Shown here in pieces: positions 17,757 through 27,742 of a stretch of DNA of 48,025 nt. The notes under the pieces are model-generated. The model was not told where the DNA came from. It ran no database searches and saw only the letters and a list, made by a program, of their open reading frames with translations. The position numbers and the translations under genes are program-made. Location of the stretch: assembly GCA_017522135.1 (NCBI GenBank), contig JAFXAB010000017.1, positions 1 to 48,025 of the forward strand, in the 5' to 3' direction. This DNA is from Bacteroidaceae bacterium (GTDB lineage Bacteria; Bacteroidota; Bacteroidia; Bacteroidales; Barnesiellaceae_A). Positions within the stretch are counted from its first letter, which is position 1, and every line of letters starts with the position of its first letter.

Positions 17757-17763
17757 TGCAATA

Positions 17764-18261
17764 TTAATCGTTCGAATAGTCATGTACAGGCACACTGACG
17801 CGCTCACGTATTATGAGCATACCACGTTGTATGTCGGAAAATTTTTTTTGTATAACAGGAAGTATGGCATTTGCCTCGTCGTAGGTGCGAAACTCGCCTA
17901 CTCGGAGTCTCCAGAACGGCGAAACATAGCTTACCATGGCCGGCATTTCGGGGAAAATCATTTCAACCTCTTTGGCCAGACTTTCGGCCTGAGCCTTGGC
18001 CGACGGATTGTTTGACGAGAACAACTGAATACGGTAAATAGGGACCTTCACCATATTTTGTTCTACATCATCACCTTCTCGTGCCACTCTACGCGACAAT
18101 TCGGCCGGCTGCTCAATCTGTATTACTCCCCCTGTGTTGCTTCGCTCAAGGTATTGCACTATCGAGGTATCAACAACTGCCACTTGTGACATTGCTTCGG
18201 GTTGCACACACAGCCATGATAGGAACAGCACAACAACTATTTTTATATACTTTCTGCACAT
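17764..18261 (-). CDS. Exported SPOR-domain protein
   Basis: The 165-residue protein has an N-terminal hydrophobic signal (YIKIVVVLFLSWLCVQPEAMS). A C-terminal SPOR-like domain runs from about residue 75 to 150 (PIYRIQLFSSNNPSAKAQAESLAKEV, then WRLRVGEFRTYDEAN). SPOR domains bind peptidoglycan stripped of its stem peptides, often at division sites, so a periplasmic wall-binding role is likely. It lies between tpiA and folE in a run that is conserved in Bacteroidales as I recall. No catalytic domain is attached. Confidence 0.82.
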   Translation of the reverse strand: MCRKYIKIVVVLFLSWLCVQPEAMSQVAVVDTSIVQYLERSNTGGVIQIEQPAELSRRVAREGDDVEQNMVKVPIYRIQLFSSNNPSAKAQAESLAKEVEMIFPEMPAMVSYVSPFWRLRVGEFRTYDEANAILPVIQKKFSDIQRGMLIIRERVSVPVHDYSND

Positions 18262-18340
18262 GTTGGCTTTTTATTACAAACATTAAAGTCTGCAAAAATA
18301 AGCATTTTTCTTATTCTTGCAGACTTTTAGGGTCATGTAT

Positions 18341-19099
18341 TTATTCGAAAGCTGTAATAATACCCATAAACGAGTCGGCCTTGAGGGCTGCACCACCTAT
18401 CAGACCGCCATCTACGTCGGGTTTGGCAAAAAGTTCACCTGCATTTGAAGGCTTGCAACTTCCGCCATAAAGGATAGATGTATTGTCGGCTATCTCCTTG
18501 CCATACTTCTCGGCAATGGTCTGACGAATGTGAGCATGTATCTCTTGTGCTTGGTCGGCTGTAGCTGTCTTGCCTGTACCAATAGCCCATACAGGCTCGT
18601 AAGCGATTACCAACTTGGCAAAATCTTCGGCCGAGAGATCAAAGAGCGAATCTTTGATTTGAGCACCCACTACATCAAAGTGCTTGTTTGCCTCACGCTC
18701 TTCGAGTACTTCACCTACACAGAAGATGGGTGTGAGACCGTTGGCAAGAGCAAGTACTACTTTTTCTTTGAGAATTTCGGCAGTTTCATGATAATAGGCT
18801 CTACGCTCTGAGTGGCCCAAGATTACATATTTGGCACCTGTCGAGGCAACCATAGCAGCCGACACTTCTCCTGTGTATGCACCTTCGGCTTTATCGGCAC
18901 AGTTTTCTGCACCTACACCTATGCGGGCTGCATCAACGGCTTCTACTACAGATACCAAATGAGTAAAGGGTGTAGCTATCACTACATCGCACTTGGTTTT
19001 TACGTCTTTCAATGCTTCGTTAATCTCTTTTGCCAATGCTACGCCTTCTTGGAGGGTAGTATTCATTTTCCAATTTCCGGCAACAATGTTTTTTCTCAT
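18341..19099 (-). CDS. tpiA: Triosephosphate isomerase
   Basis: TpiA interconverts dihydroxyacetone phosphate and glyceraldehyde 3-phosphate in glycolysis and gluconeogenesis. The 252-residue protein has the standard TIM-barrel landmarks: NWKMNTT with the catalytic Lys near residue 12, the catalytic His in [10 protein letters not shown], the catalytic Glu in [15 protein letters not shown], which also opens the flexible loop, and the phosphate-binding [11 protein letters not shown]. Length and start are normal. It follows the BT_3928-like gene by 25 nt and is separated from the SPOR gene by 79 nt, so some independent control is possible. Confidence 0.98.
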   Translation of the reverse strand: MRKNIVAGNWKMNTTLQEGVALAKEINEALKDVKTKCDVVIATPFTHLVSVVEAVDAARIGVGAENCADKAEGAYTGEVSAAMVASTGAKYVILGHSERRAYYHETAEILKEKVVLALANGLTPIFCVGEVLEEREANKHFDVVGAQIKDSLFDLSAEDFAKLVIAYEPVWAIGTGKTATADQAQEIHAHIRQTIAEKYGKEIADNTSILYGGSCKPSNAGELFAKPDVDGGLIGGAALKADSFMGIITAFE

Positions 19100-19124
19100 A
19101 ATGATGTTTTTTTATATGTGAATA

Positions 19125-20492
19125 CTAATTTTTAATTTCGGGTTTCGTTTTTTTTCGTTTCTCGCGCCAACTTCTGAAACTGCGCAATGCAAAGAGTGCT
19201 ATACGCTCGGTGAAGTATAACAACAGAATAGGAAACACAAACAGTGTCACGAGAAATACTATTCGATAGTCGGGTCTATAATATTCCTGTTGGGCATACA
19301 TCGGTATCTCCTCAATAGGCACTGTATGCAACATCTCGTTGGGCATACGCGATATATAATGCTTGTGATATATTTCGCCATCTTTCAACACCAGCAAGAA
19401 GGGGTTGGCTCGCTGTATGGTGCGTATTGTTGTTCTATCCATAAACAAGAACGAAAATTCTGCACCTGTATTGTCGAGCCACGACTCTATTTCGGTAGGT
19501 GTAGATGCTGTAACCGCATAGAAAGGATAGCCATATTCGCGCGTGTAATCATATAGCTCATGCACCTTGTTTATTTCATCGTTGTTGGCTTGAGTAAGGT
19601 CGTCCGAGAAAAAGATGAAGAGATAGCCATCGTGACTCAACAACTCCTCGGTAACATCTTCATTGCCATCGTATACTATAAAATGATCCAACAAGTCATT
19701 CTCATCCTGTTTGGGAGCGGTTGCTCGCTCTTGTCGCTCTACAAAGTGCCAACCATCGGTTTCATCGGGCAAGCTATCAATGGCAAAGACTTCGCGACGT
19801 CCCTCCTTTTCATATACAAAATCATACTCAACGACATTGTCATCATTGCCAAAATATGCGGTTGCCAAGTTTGTTCCTATCTTGAATGGGCGAAAATCGA
19901 GTATAGGCGAATATTTGGCAGCAACGTACACCAATCCCAGCCCGAATATGGTAGTCCATATTACAATCAATGCATGTATTTCGCGATGAAACACCGAACA
20001 GGCTCTGCGGTTATACTGTATCAAAAAGATTACAAGCGTCAATAGAACAACGTTTTTGGCAAAAGTCTGCCAATTGGTCAGTGTCACAGCATCACCAAAA
20101 CAGCCACAATCGGGTATAGGATTGACAATAGCAAGGAATAGGGTGATGGGGGTCATTATTGCCATGAAAATGAGTAATAATATAGGTGTTGTGCGTAGGT
20201 AAGAACCTAAGAAGGTATTTACACCTATTATAAACTCGGCCAGCGACAGCAACACCGCTACGACATATGACCACGAACTGAAAACGGTAAGATTGAAGGC
20301 CAACAGATAATCCTCTATTTTATACATCGTTCCTACCGGGTCAATCAGCTTGACAACTCCCGATAAGATAAATGTAGCACCTACAAGTATGCGCACAAGC
20401 ACAACAAGCACCGACAACCATTTATTGCGTGGATTGGTTATCGGGGTAGACACATCGCCTACGTGCTCATTATAAGGGTCATCATTCGGCAT
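19125..20492 (-). CDS. BT_3928-type DoxX/MauE-like membrane protein with thioredoxin-like domain
   Basis: The product (about 455 residues from MPNDDPYNEH) has four or five transmembrane segments in residues about 25-190 resembling DoxX/MauE proteins, including the dicysteine motif PDCGCFGDAVTL. A periplasmic segment of about 200 residues follows. Its part from HDGYLFIFFSDDL to NPFLLVLKDGEIY looks like a thioredoxin fold, but it lacks a CxxC active site. A further transmembrane segment lies near the C-terminus (IVFLVTLFVFPILLLYF). I prefer the start at 20492, which overlaps the DUF1599 stop by 11 nt. A role in envelope redox chemistry is inference. Confidence 0.8.
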   Translation of the reverse strand: MPNDDPYNEHVGDVSTPITNPRNKWLSVLVVLVRILVGATFILSGVVKLIDPVGTMYKIEDYLLAFNLTVFSSWSYVVAVLLSLAEFIIGVNTFLGSYLRTTPILLLIFMAIMTPITLFLAIVNPIPDCGCFGDAVTLTNWQTFAKNVVLLTLVIFLIQYNRRACSVFHREIHALIVIWTTIFGLGLVYVAAKYSPILDFRPFKIGTNLATAYFGNDDNVVEYDFVYEKEGRREVFAIDSLPDETDGWHFVERQERATAPKQDENDLLDHFIVYDGNEDVTEELLSHDGYLFIFFSDDLTQANNDEINKVHELYDYTREYGYPFYAVTASTPTEIESWLDNTGAEFSFLFMDRTTIRTIQRANPFLLVLKDGEIYHKHYISRMPNEMLHTVPIEEIPMYAQQEYYRPDYRIVFLVTLFVFPILLLYFTERIALFALRSFRSWREKRKKTKPEIKN

Positions 20493-21024
20493 ACTCAATA
20501 CGGATAAGCCCAAAGAGAGCATAGTTTACCATATCCATATAATTGGCATCTATGCCTTCCGATACGAGAGTTACTCCTTGGTTGTCTTCTATTTGTTTTG
20601 TACGATGTACCTTCGACAATATAAGGTCGGTATATGATGTAGGACGCATAAGTCGCCAAGCCTCGTCATAATCATGATTCTTGGCGTACATAAGATTTTT
20701 GGTTTGCGTCATAAAACGGTCGTATAGTTCCAATGCCTGTTCTATCGTGATATCCTGACGCTCGGCATACCCCAACTCCAACTGAATAAGTCCTATTATA
20801 CCATAGTTGACAATACCTATCAACTCCGAGCGTACACCCTCATCTATGCGGCTCACGCCTTTGGTTTCGATAGAGCGTATACGATTGGCCTTGATAAAGA
20901 TTTGGTCGGTGAGCGATGTAGCTCGCAAGATGCGCCATGCCGGTCCGTAATCTTTCAATTTCTTGGCAAACAGCTCTCGGCATATGCCTATAACATGCTC
21001 AAATTGTGCTACTGTATCGGTCAT
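20482..21024 (-). CDS. DUF1599 (Nmad1-like) protein with internal duplication
   Basis: The 180-residue protein contains two copies of the same module. The first is around FAKKLKDYGPAWRILRATSLTDQIFIKANRI and IVNYGIIGLIQLEL; the second is around YAKNHDYDEAWRLMRPTSYTDLILSKVHR and MVNYALFGLIRIEY. This matches DUF1599, also called nucleotide modification associated domain 1, whose activity is not established to my knowledge. It is the first gene after a perfect promoter and overlaps the next gene slightly, so translation is probably coupled. Its constant position before the BT_3928-type and tpiA genes suggests a housekeeping role. Confidence 0.85.
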   Translation of the reverse strand: MTDTVAQFEHVIGICRELFAKKLKDYGPAWRILRATSLTDQIFIKANRIRSIETKGVSRIDEGVRSELIGIVNYGIIGLIQLELGYAERQDITIEQALELYDRFMTQTKNLMYAKNHDYDEAWRLMRPTSYTDLILSKVHRTKQIEDNQGVTLVSEGIDANYMDMVNYALFGLIRIEYAE

Positions 21025-21052
21025 TGTACTGATATTTTATGTGAAATATGGG

Positions 21053-21083
21053 CAAAGATAGTGATTAGCGAGTGGAGAACAAA
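21053..21083 (-). promoter_or_regulatory. Promoter of the DUF1599-to-folE run (TTTG-N19-TATCTTTG)
   Basis: TTTG (21080-21083) and TATCTTTG (21053-21060) on the minus strand are separated by 19 nt, an exact match to the Bacteroidota housekeeping consensus. The start codon lies about 29 nt downstream. Confidence 0.88.
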
Positions 21084-21193
21084 ATAAGTTCACTTATTTT
21101 TTATCCCGAGTGTAACTATATTGGGCGATAGCCGGAGGAGATAATCATTTTTTCGACATAACGACCACAAACCGCTTGTTGTTTAAACGGTTA

Positions 21194-21448
21194 TTATTTC
21201 TTGTCATCAATCTCCTCAAAGTCTATATACTCTACCGTCGCTTGGTCTATGGGTTTATTGACACGTTCTTCGGGGGTAATATCTTCTACTATCGTCTCGT
21301 CATTGTGTGTTTGCGCCTCATCATCTACATGCTGCTTATGCACAAAGGTGGTACGACGCACACGCCCAAAGAGCGACAGCAACAACATCACCGGCACTAA
21401 CAAGACAAGAATAAAAAATACTCCTATACTTTGAAATAAACATCCCAT
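21194..21448 (-). CDS. DUF4834 small membrane protein
   Basis: The 84-residue protein has a single N-terminal transmembrane segment (residues about 7-28, FFILVLLVPVMLLLSLFG) followed by a basic patch (RVRRTTF) and a strongly acidic tail ending YIDFEEIDDKK. Length, layout and position directly after pssA fit the DUF4834 family of Bacteroidota. Function is unknown. It is probably co-transcribed with pssA, 78 nt upstream. The acidic tail should face the cytoplasm by the positive-inside rule. Confidence 0.75.
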   Translation of the reverse strand: MGCLFQSIGVFFILVLLVPVMLLLSLFGRVRRTTFVHKQHVDDEAQTHNDETIVEDITPEERVNKPIDQATVEYIDFEEIDDKK

Positions 21449-21526
21449 GCTAAATTGTTTTTTATAATTGTGTGTACCTTGTTATGTCCAAAAAGCATAC
21501 CAAGTCATTATAGATATGCATATTTG

Positions 21527-22207
21527 TCATGCTGCCTTCGACACGGAACTCAAAAGTGACTTTATAACATACAGGCCTATAATGAGAGCAAAACCCGATA
21601 TGCCTTGTATGGCAAGCAACGCTACAGAAACAACTATCATCACATAGCGCACTTCATTGCCATGCCATCCCAAGCCCTTGAACTTGAGCGAAAACATAGG
21701 TACATTGCTCACCATCAAGAACGAAAACACAAAGATAGAGGCTACAAAACATACAAGTGTAATTGTATTGTTGTTGTTTACAAGCAATTCGCAAGCACCC
21801 AGCCACCACAGGGCGTTGGCAGGCACAGGCAGCCCCTTGAATGTGGTTGTTTGCGTATCGTCGATGTTAAATTTAGCCAATCGCAATGCGGCAAATACAG
21901 GGATAAGCATTGTTGCATACGCCACCCAAGCATAGGCCTCAGGCAGGCTCTCCAGCAATATATTATATGACATCACGGCCGGTGCAAGACCGAAACTCAC
22001 CAAGTCGGCAAGCGAATCGAGCTCTTTACCCATCGGCGAATAGGCATGCAACAATCGCGCAGCCAGTCCATCGCAAAAGTCAAAGAGAGCCGATGCAGCT
22101 ATACAAGCTACAACAGCAGGATAGTTGCCCGCAAAAGCAAAGACAACAGCCAAACAACCCGACAGCAGGTTCAGGCAAGTAATCGTATTGGGTATGTGCT
22201 TAGTCAT
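21527..22207 (-). CDS. pssA: CDP-diacylglycerol-serine O-phosphatidyltransferase
   Basis: PssA transfers a phosphatidyl group from CDP-diacylglycerol to serine, making phosphatidylserine, the precursor of phosphatidylethanolamine. The 226-residue membrane protein has about six to eight transmembrane segments. The CDP-alcohol phosphotransferase motif is intact at residues about 43-75: DFCDGLAAR, then GKELDSLADLVSFG, with the four aspartates that bind metal. It begins with NTITCLNLLSGCLA, typical of bacterial PssA of this type. It has its own promoter box about 30 nt upstream. No decarboxylase gene (psd) is adjacent. Confidence 0.93.
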   Translation of the reverse strand: MTKHIPNTITCLNLLSGCLAVVFAFAGNYPAVVACIAASALFDFCDGLAARLLHAYSPMGKELDSLADLVSFGLAPAVMSYNILLESLPEAYAWVAYATMLIPVFAALRLAKFNIDDTQTTTFKGLPVPANALWWLGACELLVNNNNTITLVCFVASIFVFSFLMVSNVPMFSLKFKGLGWHGNEVRYVMIVVSVALLAIQGISGFALIIGLYVIKSLLSSVSKAA

Positions 22208-22235
22208 TGGGTGTGAGTATTAATAAATTACCGTA

Positions 22236-22243
22236 CAAAAGTA
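22236..22243 (-). promoter_or_regulatory. -7 promoter box (TACTTTTG) of pssA
   Basis: TACTTTTG on the minus strand matches TAnnTTTG and lies about 30 nt before the pssA start. The -33 region lacks a clear TTTG. Confidence 0.55.
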
Positions 22244-22371
22244 ATACATTTCGTTGACATCACCGACAGAGCAACAGATTAATTATAAAATATTAGTGCG
22301 CGATACAGCATTCTTGGGGTGAGCACATCTACACGCAACGCAGGCTGTGTGTAATATTTGACAAATCTTAA

Positions 22372-22408
22372 GAGGCTGAGCCAAAATTCCAAATTTTGAC
22401 ACAGCCTC
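22372..22408 (-). terminator. AGGCTGTG-family hairpin downstream of the BspA-like gene
   Basis: GAGGCTG at 22372-22378 pairs with CAGCCTC at 22402-22408. The inner part (CAAAATT with AATTTTG) also pairs, with two mismatches between. It lies about 75 nt past the stop codon of the minus-strand gene. Confidence 0.65.
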
Positions 22409-22483
22409 AACATCTCTTTTGTGCGACCAAACTCAAGGCTCAGCCCGTTTATCTTTTCTTTATTACATATTTATTTACGGGGA

Positions 22484-24793
22484 TTACAAAGCCACTTTCA
22501 CCGCAGCATCGGCCACTTTCACCACATACACTGCACCGGTGGGCATAGCTATGCGCATGGTGTCGCTTGTGGCATAGATGGTGCGCAGCAATATGCCGTC
22601 AACATCATATACGGCTATACTCTCGCCACGCTCGCAACCGGTCACTACCACATCACCACGATGGCCGTAGGCCTTGATGCGACTGTTGTGCATGGGGGCA
22701 TTTTGTGCTGTGGGAATATCGTAGCTGATGTTGATAACAGCATCCTCCTCAAGTGCCGGTGTGACATATACTCTATCTATCAATTGGTCGGTAACATTCT
22801 CGTCGTTGAACATCACGGTATTGAGTACAAATCTCGTATCGGTATCGACAATTTGTATCTCTTGCTCTGTACCGGGAGTCAAGAAAAATATCACATTGTT
22901 GTAGTACGAGTTTTGCAAAGTCAATTTTATTTTCTTTTGCTTCACTGTCACTTCGCAAGAAGCCGTAAGGTTACTGCCATCGGTTGTAGTTGCAGTGATA
23001 GTAGCACTACCTATTGACACAGCGGTTACATTACCGCTCTCATCAACAGTAGCCACTTCGTTGTCCGAAGAAGTCCAAGCTACGACCTTATTGGTCGTGT
23101 TGTCAGGCAAAACAGATGCAGTCAGTTGCATAACATCACCTATATACATATCCGACTCTTCGTTATCAAGAGCAATAGATGCAGCTACAACATCAGCACC
23201 CTCCATCTCCAGTATATTGATAAACTCATTCCAATATTCGGTATTGCGATAAAGTTCACCACAACCGGCAGGAACATATACAGGGATAGATTTGCTGACA
23301 CCCGAGAATGAAGTAGACATAATGGCCGGTGGTGTGGTTGCCTCGACAGTTATTTGTGTCAAGCCGGTGCAACCCTCGAAAGCAGACCACCCTATCCAAG
23401 TTACACTACCGGGGACAGTAATCATAGTCAAACCACTGCAACCCTCGAAAGCATAGTCTGAAATACCTATAACGCTATTAGGGATAGTAATCTCCGTCAA
23501 GCCGGTGCAACCCGAGAAAGCAGACCTATCTATCGAAGTGACATTATACGTAATTTCTCCAAATATTACGCTTTCGGGTATTACTACAGTTCCCGTATAC
23601 TGATACTTATCAGACAAATCCCCAAGATATTCTCCTGTAGTAACTCCAACTTGACTACTTTCGGCTGACACAAAATAATGAATCCCATCAACCGTAAATT
23701 TATCGAAAACACCTACTTCACGAATCAATATATTGGGAAACAGACTCCAATATTCAGCATTACGATATGCACTGTAGCTATCTTCTGGAACATAAATGGG
23801 GATAAACATATTGACTTCATCAAACGGACTTTGGTAAATAATCGTAGGTGGGGTGGTTGCTTCTACATGCATTTCTACCAAACCACTGCAACCCTCGAAA
23901 GCATCAATACCTATCGATGCAACACCTTCCGGAATGGTTATAGTTGTCAAGCCGGTGCAACCATCGAAAGCAGAACTACCTATTGATGTGACGCTGTTGG
24001 GGATAGTAACATCCGTTAAGCCGATGCAATCATAAAAAGCACCACCTCCTATCGAAGTGACACTATAGTCTATCCCTTGATATGACACCGTTGAGGGAAT
24101 ATCCACCTGTCCATTGTATCGGTATTCCCCAGGTAAATCATACATATTATCGCCATTGAAAGTTACAGCAACAATACCCTCTTTGGGTAGTATTACTTCA
24201 TAATGAATACCATCAACAGTAAATTTATCACCAACTACCAAGTCTGTATCATCATCTACTATGCTGAGAAACTCACTCCAATACTCGGCATTACGATAGA
24301 CATCGACACAACCGGTAGGTACATACACAGGGATAGATTTATCAACATACCCAAAGGTATAGTACTGAATGGTCGGCGGTGTGGTTGCCTCGACAGTTAT
24401 TTGTGTCAAGCCGACGCACCATGAGAAAGCATCATCACCAATAGTAGTCACGCCACTTCCAATAGTAAGCGATGTCAAGCCCTCGCATCCTGAGAAAGCA
24501 GCAATACCTATCGATGCAACACCTTCCGGAATGGTTATAGTTGTCAAGCCGGTACAACCATCGAAAGCATAGTCTCCTATCGATGTAACACTATAAACCA
24601 CATTATTATAAGATACTGCTGCCGGAATATCTAATGAGCCGGAATAGGTGCTATTGGTTACTTCTACGGTCTTATCGGTGGTACTTGTAATTTTATACTT
24701 GATACCATCCACCTCGAAATCATAGGCATAGACTCCGATACTGCACAATAGGCACGCTATTGTGAGCAATGATTTTAATAGTTTCGATTTCAT
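22484..24793 (-). CDS. BspA-like leucine-rich-repeat surface protein with Big2 domain and sorting-type tail
   Basis: The 769-residue protein starts at ATG 24793 with signal peptide KSKLLKSLLTIACLLCSIGVYA. Three similar cassettes follow (residues about 25-188, 190-360, 364-530). Each opens with a VDGIxY segment, continues with BspA/TpLRR repeats (AFxGCTGLTxITIP), and closes with VEATTPP, IPxYVP and YRNxEYW segments. A Big2 immunoglobulin-like domain (about 535-617) contains WTSSDNEVATVDESG. The C-terminus (RGESIAVYDVDG to YVVKVAD) looks like a type IX sorting domain. BspA relatives bind host proteins such as fibronectin; here a surface adhesin is inferred. It has its own promoter and terminator. 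Confidence 0.9.
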   Translation of the reverse strand: MKSKLLKSLLTIACLLCSIGVYAYDFEVDGIKYKITSTTDKTVEVTNSTYSGSLDIPAAVSYNNVVYSVTSIGDYAFDGCTGLTTITIPEGVASIGIAAFSGCEGLTSLTIGSGVTTIGDDAFSWCVGLTQITVEATTPPTIQYYTFGYVDKSIPVYVPTGCVDVYRNAEYWSEFLSIVDDDTDLVVGDKFTVDGIHYEVILPKEGIVAVTFNGDNMYDLPGEYRYNGQVDIPSTVSYQGIDYSVTSIGGGAFYDCIGLTDVTIPNSVTSIGSSAFDGCTGLTTITIPEGVASIGIDAFEGCSGLVEMHVEATTPPTIIYQSPFDEVNMFIPIYVPEDSYSAYRNAEYWSLFPNILIREVGVFDKFTVDGIHYFVSAESSQVGVTTGEYLGDLSDKYQYTGTVVIPESVIFGEITYNVTSIDRSAFSGCTGLTEITIPNSVIGISDYAFEGCSGLTMITVPGSVTWIGWSAFEGCTGLTQITVEATTPPAIMSTSFSGVSKSIPVYVPAGCGELYRNTEYWNEFINILEMEGADVVAASIALDNEESDMYIGDVMQLTASVLPDNTTNKVVAWTSSDNEVATVDESGNVTAVSIGSATITATTTDGSNLTASCEVTVKQKKIKLTLQNSYYNNVIFFLTPGTEQEIQIVDTDTRFVLNTVMFNDENVTDQLIDRVYVTPALEEDAVINISYDIPTAQNAPMHNSRIKAYGHRGDVVVTGCERGESIAVYDVDGILLRTIYATSDTMRIAMPTGAVYVVKVADAAVKVAL

Positions 24794-24844
24794 CTTCGTT
24801 GGGTAATATAGTGAATAATTATTGCAAAGTTTCTTATTACAAGA

Positions 24845-24876
24845 GGCTGTGCCAAAATTCATTTTTTGGCACAGTC
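24845..24876 (-). promoter_or_regulatory. AGGCTGTG-family hairpin in the 5' leader of the BspA-like gene
   Basis: GGCTGTGCC (24845-24853) pairs with GGCACAGTC (24868-24876) with one wobble, and AAAA/TTTT extend the stem. It lies between the predicted promoter box at 24891-24898 and the start codon, so it would form at the beginning of the transcript. It could act as an attenuator or a 5' stabilising stem. Confidence 0.5.
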
Positions 24877-24890
24877 GTTGCATCGAATTA

Positions 24891-24898
24891 CAAAGTTA
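24891..24898 (-). promoter_or_regulatory. -7 promoter box (TAACTTTG) of the BspA-like gene
   Basis: TAACTTTG on the minus strand matches TAnnTTTG. A TTG lies about 21 nt upstream. The predicted start of transcription falls just before the leader hairpin. Confidence 0.5.
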
Positions 24899-25016
24899 TG
24901 AAATAAATAACAAAAATAACAAGAATATGTAAAAAAATTCATGCAGCGGGTTTTTAGACCATTTATTAGACCACGTGCGGACGCAATTTTATCGCATTTT
25001 CATTAGGCGTGAGTAG

Positions 25017-25037
25017 GGACACAATTGTATTGTGTCC
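25017..25037 (+). repeat. GGACACAAT palindrome, copy 1
   Basis: GGACACAAT-TGT-ATTGTGTCC forms a perfect 9-bp stem with a 3-nt loop, flanked by TAG on the left and GCA on the right. A partial half copy (GCGGACGCAATTTTAT) lies just upstream at about 24978-24993. Confidence 0.85.
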
Positions 25038-25118
25038 GCAAAAATACGACAGAATTTTATTGGGATCAGAATATTTGTTTTAGACATAAGTACATAAGAA
25101 CATAAATTTTGCATGCGA

Positions 25119-25606
25119 GTCTTATACTCTTGTGTCTTAATAAATTATCCTTGTGTCAGGCATGCGGACACAATGGAATTGTGTCCCTACGTGAGAGGAT
25201 ATCTCACACCCCTCAACCCGTGCTTCGCACGTATTTTTACCTCGCCTTGGATAACGTGGGCACATGGTAACCTTTTCTCCCCATGTGTTTTACGCATGGA
25301 AAATATAGGGGGAGTGGCTGCAAGCCAAGGGGGTTGGAGGAAGACAGAATATTTTTTAAGACATAAAGACGTATAATGAGAGTATGTACAATAACCCCTC
25401 CGTCGCTTGTGTGACAGCTGTCTATCGACCAAGTTGCTCACGCTCGGCATAGCCCTTGCAAGCACGGCTCTGCACTCGCTTAATCGCAACAGTCCCCTAT
25501 CTCTACGAGCAGAGGAGGAAAAATATACCACTTGTAAGGAATATGTTTTTATATTCTTATGTCTTAATAAATTATCCTTATATCTGTCACACGGATGTAA
25601 TGGAGT
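25119..25606. repeat. Composite intergenic repeat, copy 1
   Basis: The unit is bounded by imperfect direct repeats of about 60 nt (25119-25180 and 25545-25606) sharing GTCTTAATAAATTATCCTT and a following CGGAYRYAATGG. Inside lie two related elements in opposite orientation. One reads on the minus strand at 25266-25340 (ACCCCCTTGG, ACTCCCCCTATATTTTC, GGGGAGAAAAGGTTACC). The other reads on the plus strand at about 25392-25530 (TAACCCCTCCGTCGC, AGAGGAGGAAAAATA). A second copy occupies 47719-48020 and a decayed one lies near 45069-45177. Confidence 0.7.
25166..25186 (-). repeat. GGACACAAT palindrome, copy 2 (inverted)
   Basis: GGACACAAT-GGA-ATTGTGTCC is a perfect 9-bp stem. Its flanks (TGC left, CTAC right) show that it is inverted relative to copy 1. 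Confidence 0.85.
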
Positions 25607-25633
25607 TTGCGGGGTGTGATGGAACAAAAACTT

Positions 25634-25670
25634 ATAGAGGCTGTATCGGAAATTTCGACACAGCCTCTAT
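25634..25670 (-). terminator. Terminator of groL, AGGCTGTG family
   Basis: ATAGAGGCTGT (25634-25644) pairs perfectly with ACAGCCTCTAT (25660-25670), and TCG/CGA extends the stem inside one mismatch. T-rich sequence follows on the minus strand. It lies 45 nt past the groL stop. Confidence 0.8.
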
Positions 25671-25714
25671 GGGTATAATTATTATAGATATGTTCTCTAT
25701 AGGATGGGGAGGTA

Positions 25715-27369
<1,655 letters not shown>

Positions 27370-27388
27370 TCAACAAATTAAAAAAAAA

Positions 27389-27658
27389 TCAGACGATAGC
27401 AAGAATATCGGCTTGACGCATAATGAGGTATTTCTCACCTTCCAACTCCAACTCGGTTCCGGCATATTTGCCATAGAGCACAGTGTCGTTGGGTTTTACT
27501 ACCATTTCTTCATCTTTTGTACCGTTACCTACGGCAACGACAGTACCTTTGAGGGGTTTTTCTTTGGCCGAATCGGGAATAATGATGCCACCGATTGTTT
27601 TTTCTTCGGCAGGTGCGGGCAATACCAACACTCTATCTGCCAATGGTTTAATGTTCAT
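27389..27658 (-). CDS. groS: Co-chaperonin GroES
   Basis: GroES caps the GroEL ring during the folding cycle. The 89-residue protein starts [16 protein letters not shown] and contains the mobile GroEL-binding loop [14 protein letters not shown] near residues 18-31 and [15 protein letters not shown] near the end. It is the first gene of the groS-groL operon. The leader carries a promoter match and a small hairpin, but I found no CIRCE operator, so heat regulation by HrcA is not apparent. Confidence 0.97.
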   Translation of the reverse strand: MNIKPLADRVLVLPAPAEEKTIGGIIIPDSAKEKPLKGTVVAVGNGTKDEEMVVKPNDTVLYGKYAGTELELEGEKYLIMRQADILAIV

Positions 27659-27701
27659 AATCTTGTAATATTTTTATTTTGTTGCTATATTTATCCTTAG
27701 C

Positions 27702-27715
27702 GTCGCGTAAGCGAC
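27702..27715 (-). promoter_or_regulatory. Stem-loop in the groES leader
   Basis: GTCGC and GCGAC form a 5-bp GC-rich stem with a 4-nt loop, in the untranslated leader between the predicted promoter and groES. It may affect message stability. Nothing more can be said. Confidence 0.35.
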
Positions 27716-27742
27716 ACACTTTTTACCTTACCAAATCTATGC

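Larger units (their letters stand above)
24899..25633. other. Intergenic region filled with composite repeats
   Basis: About 735 nt between the BspA-like gene and groL hold no credible gene. Short open frames at 25113-25376, 25187-25627 and 25407-25619 run across the repeats and show no protein features. The region holds two GGACACAAT palindromes, inverted CCCCTCC elements and a pair of direct repeats, described separately. A short hairpin CGTGC-TTC-GCACG at 25219-25231 is followed by TATTTTTA. Confidence 0.7.

Noticed and set aside
25113..25627. Short open frames in the repeat-rich gap before groL
   Set aside because: They read through palindromes and direct repeats on both strands, and similar frames arise from the repeat copy at the window end.
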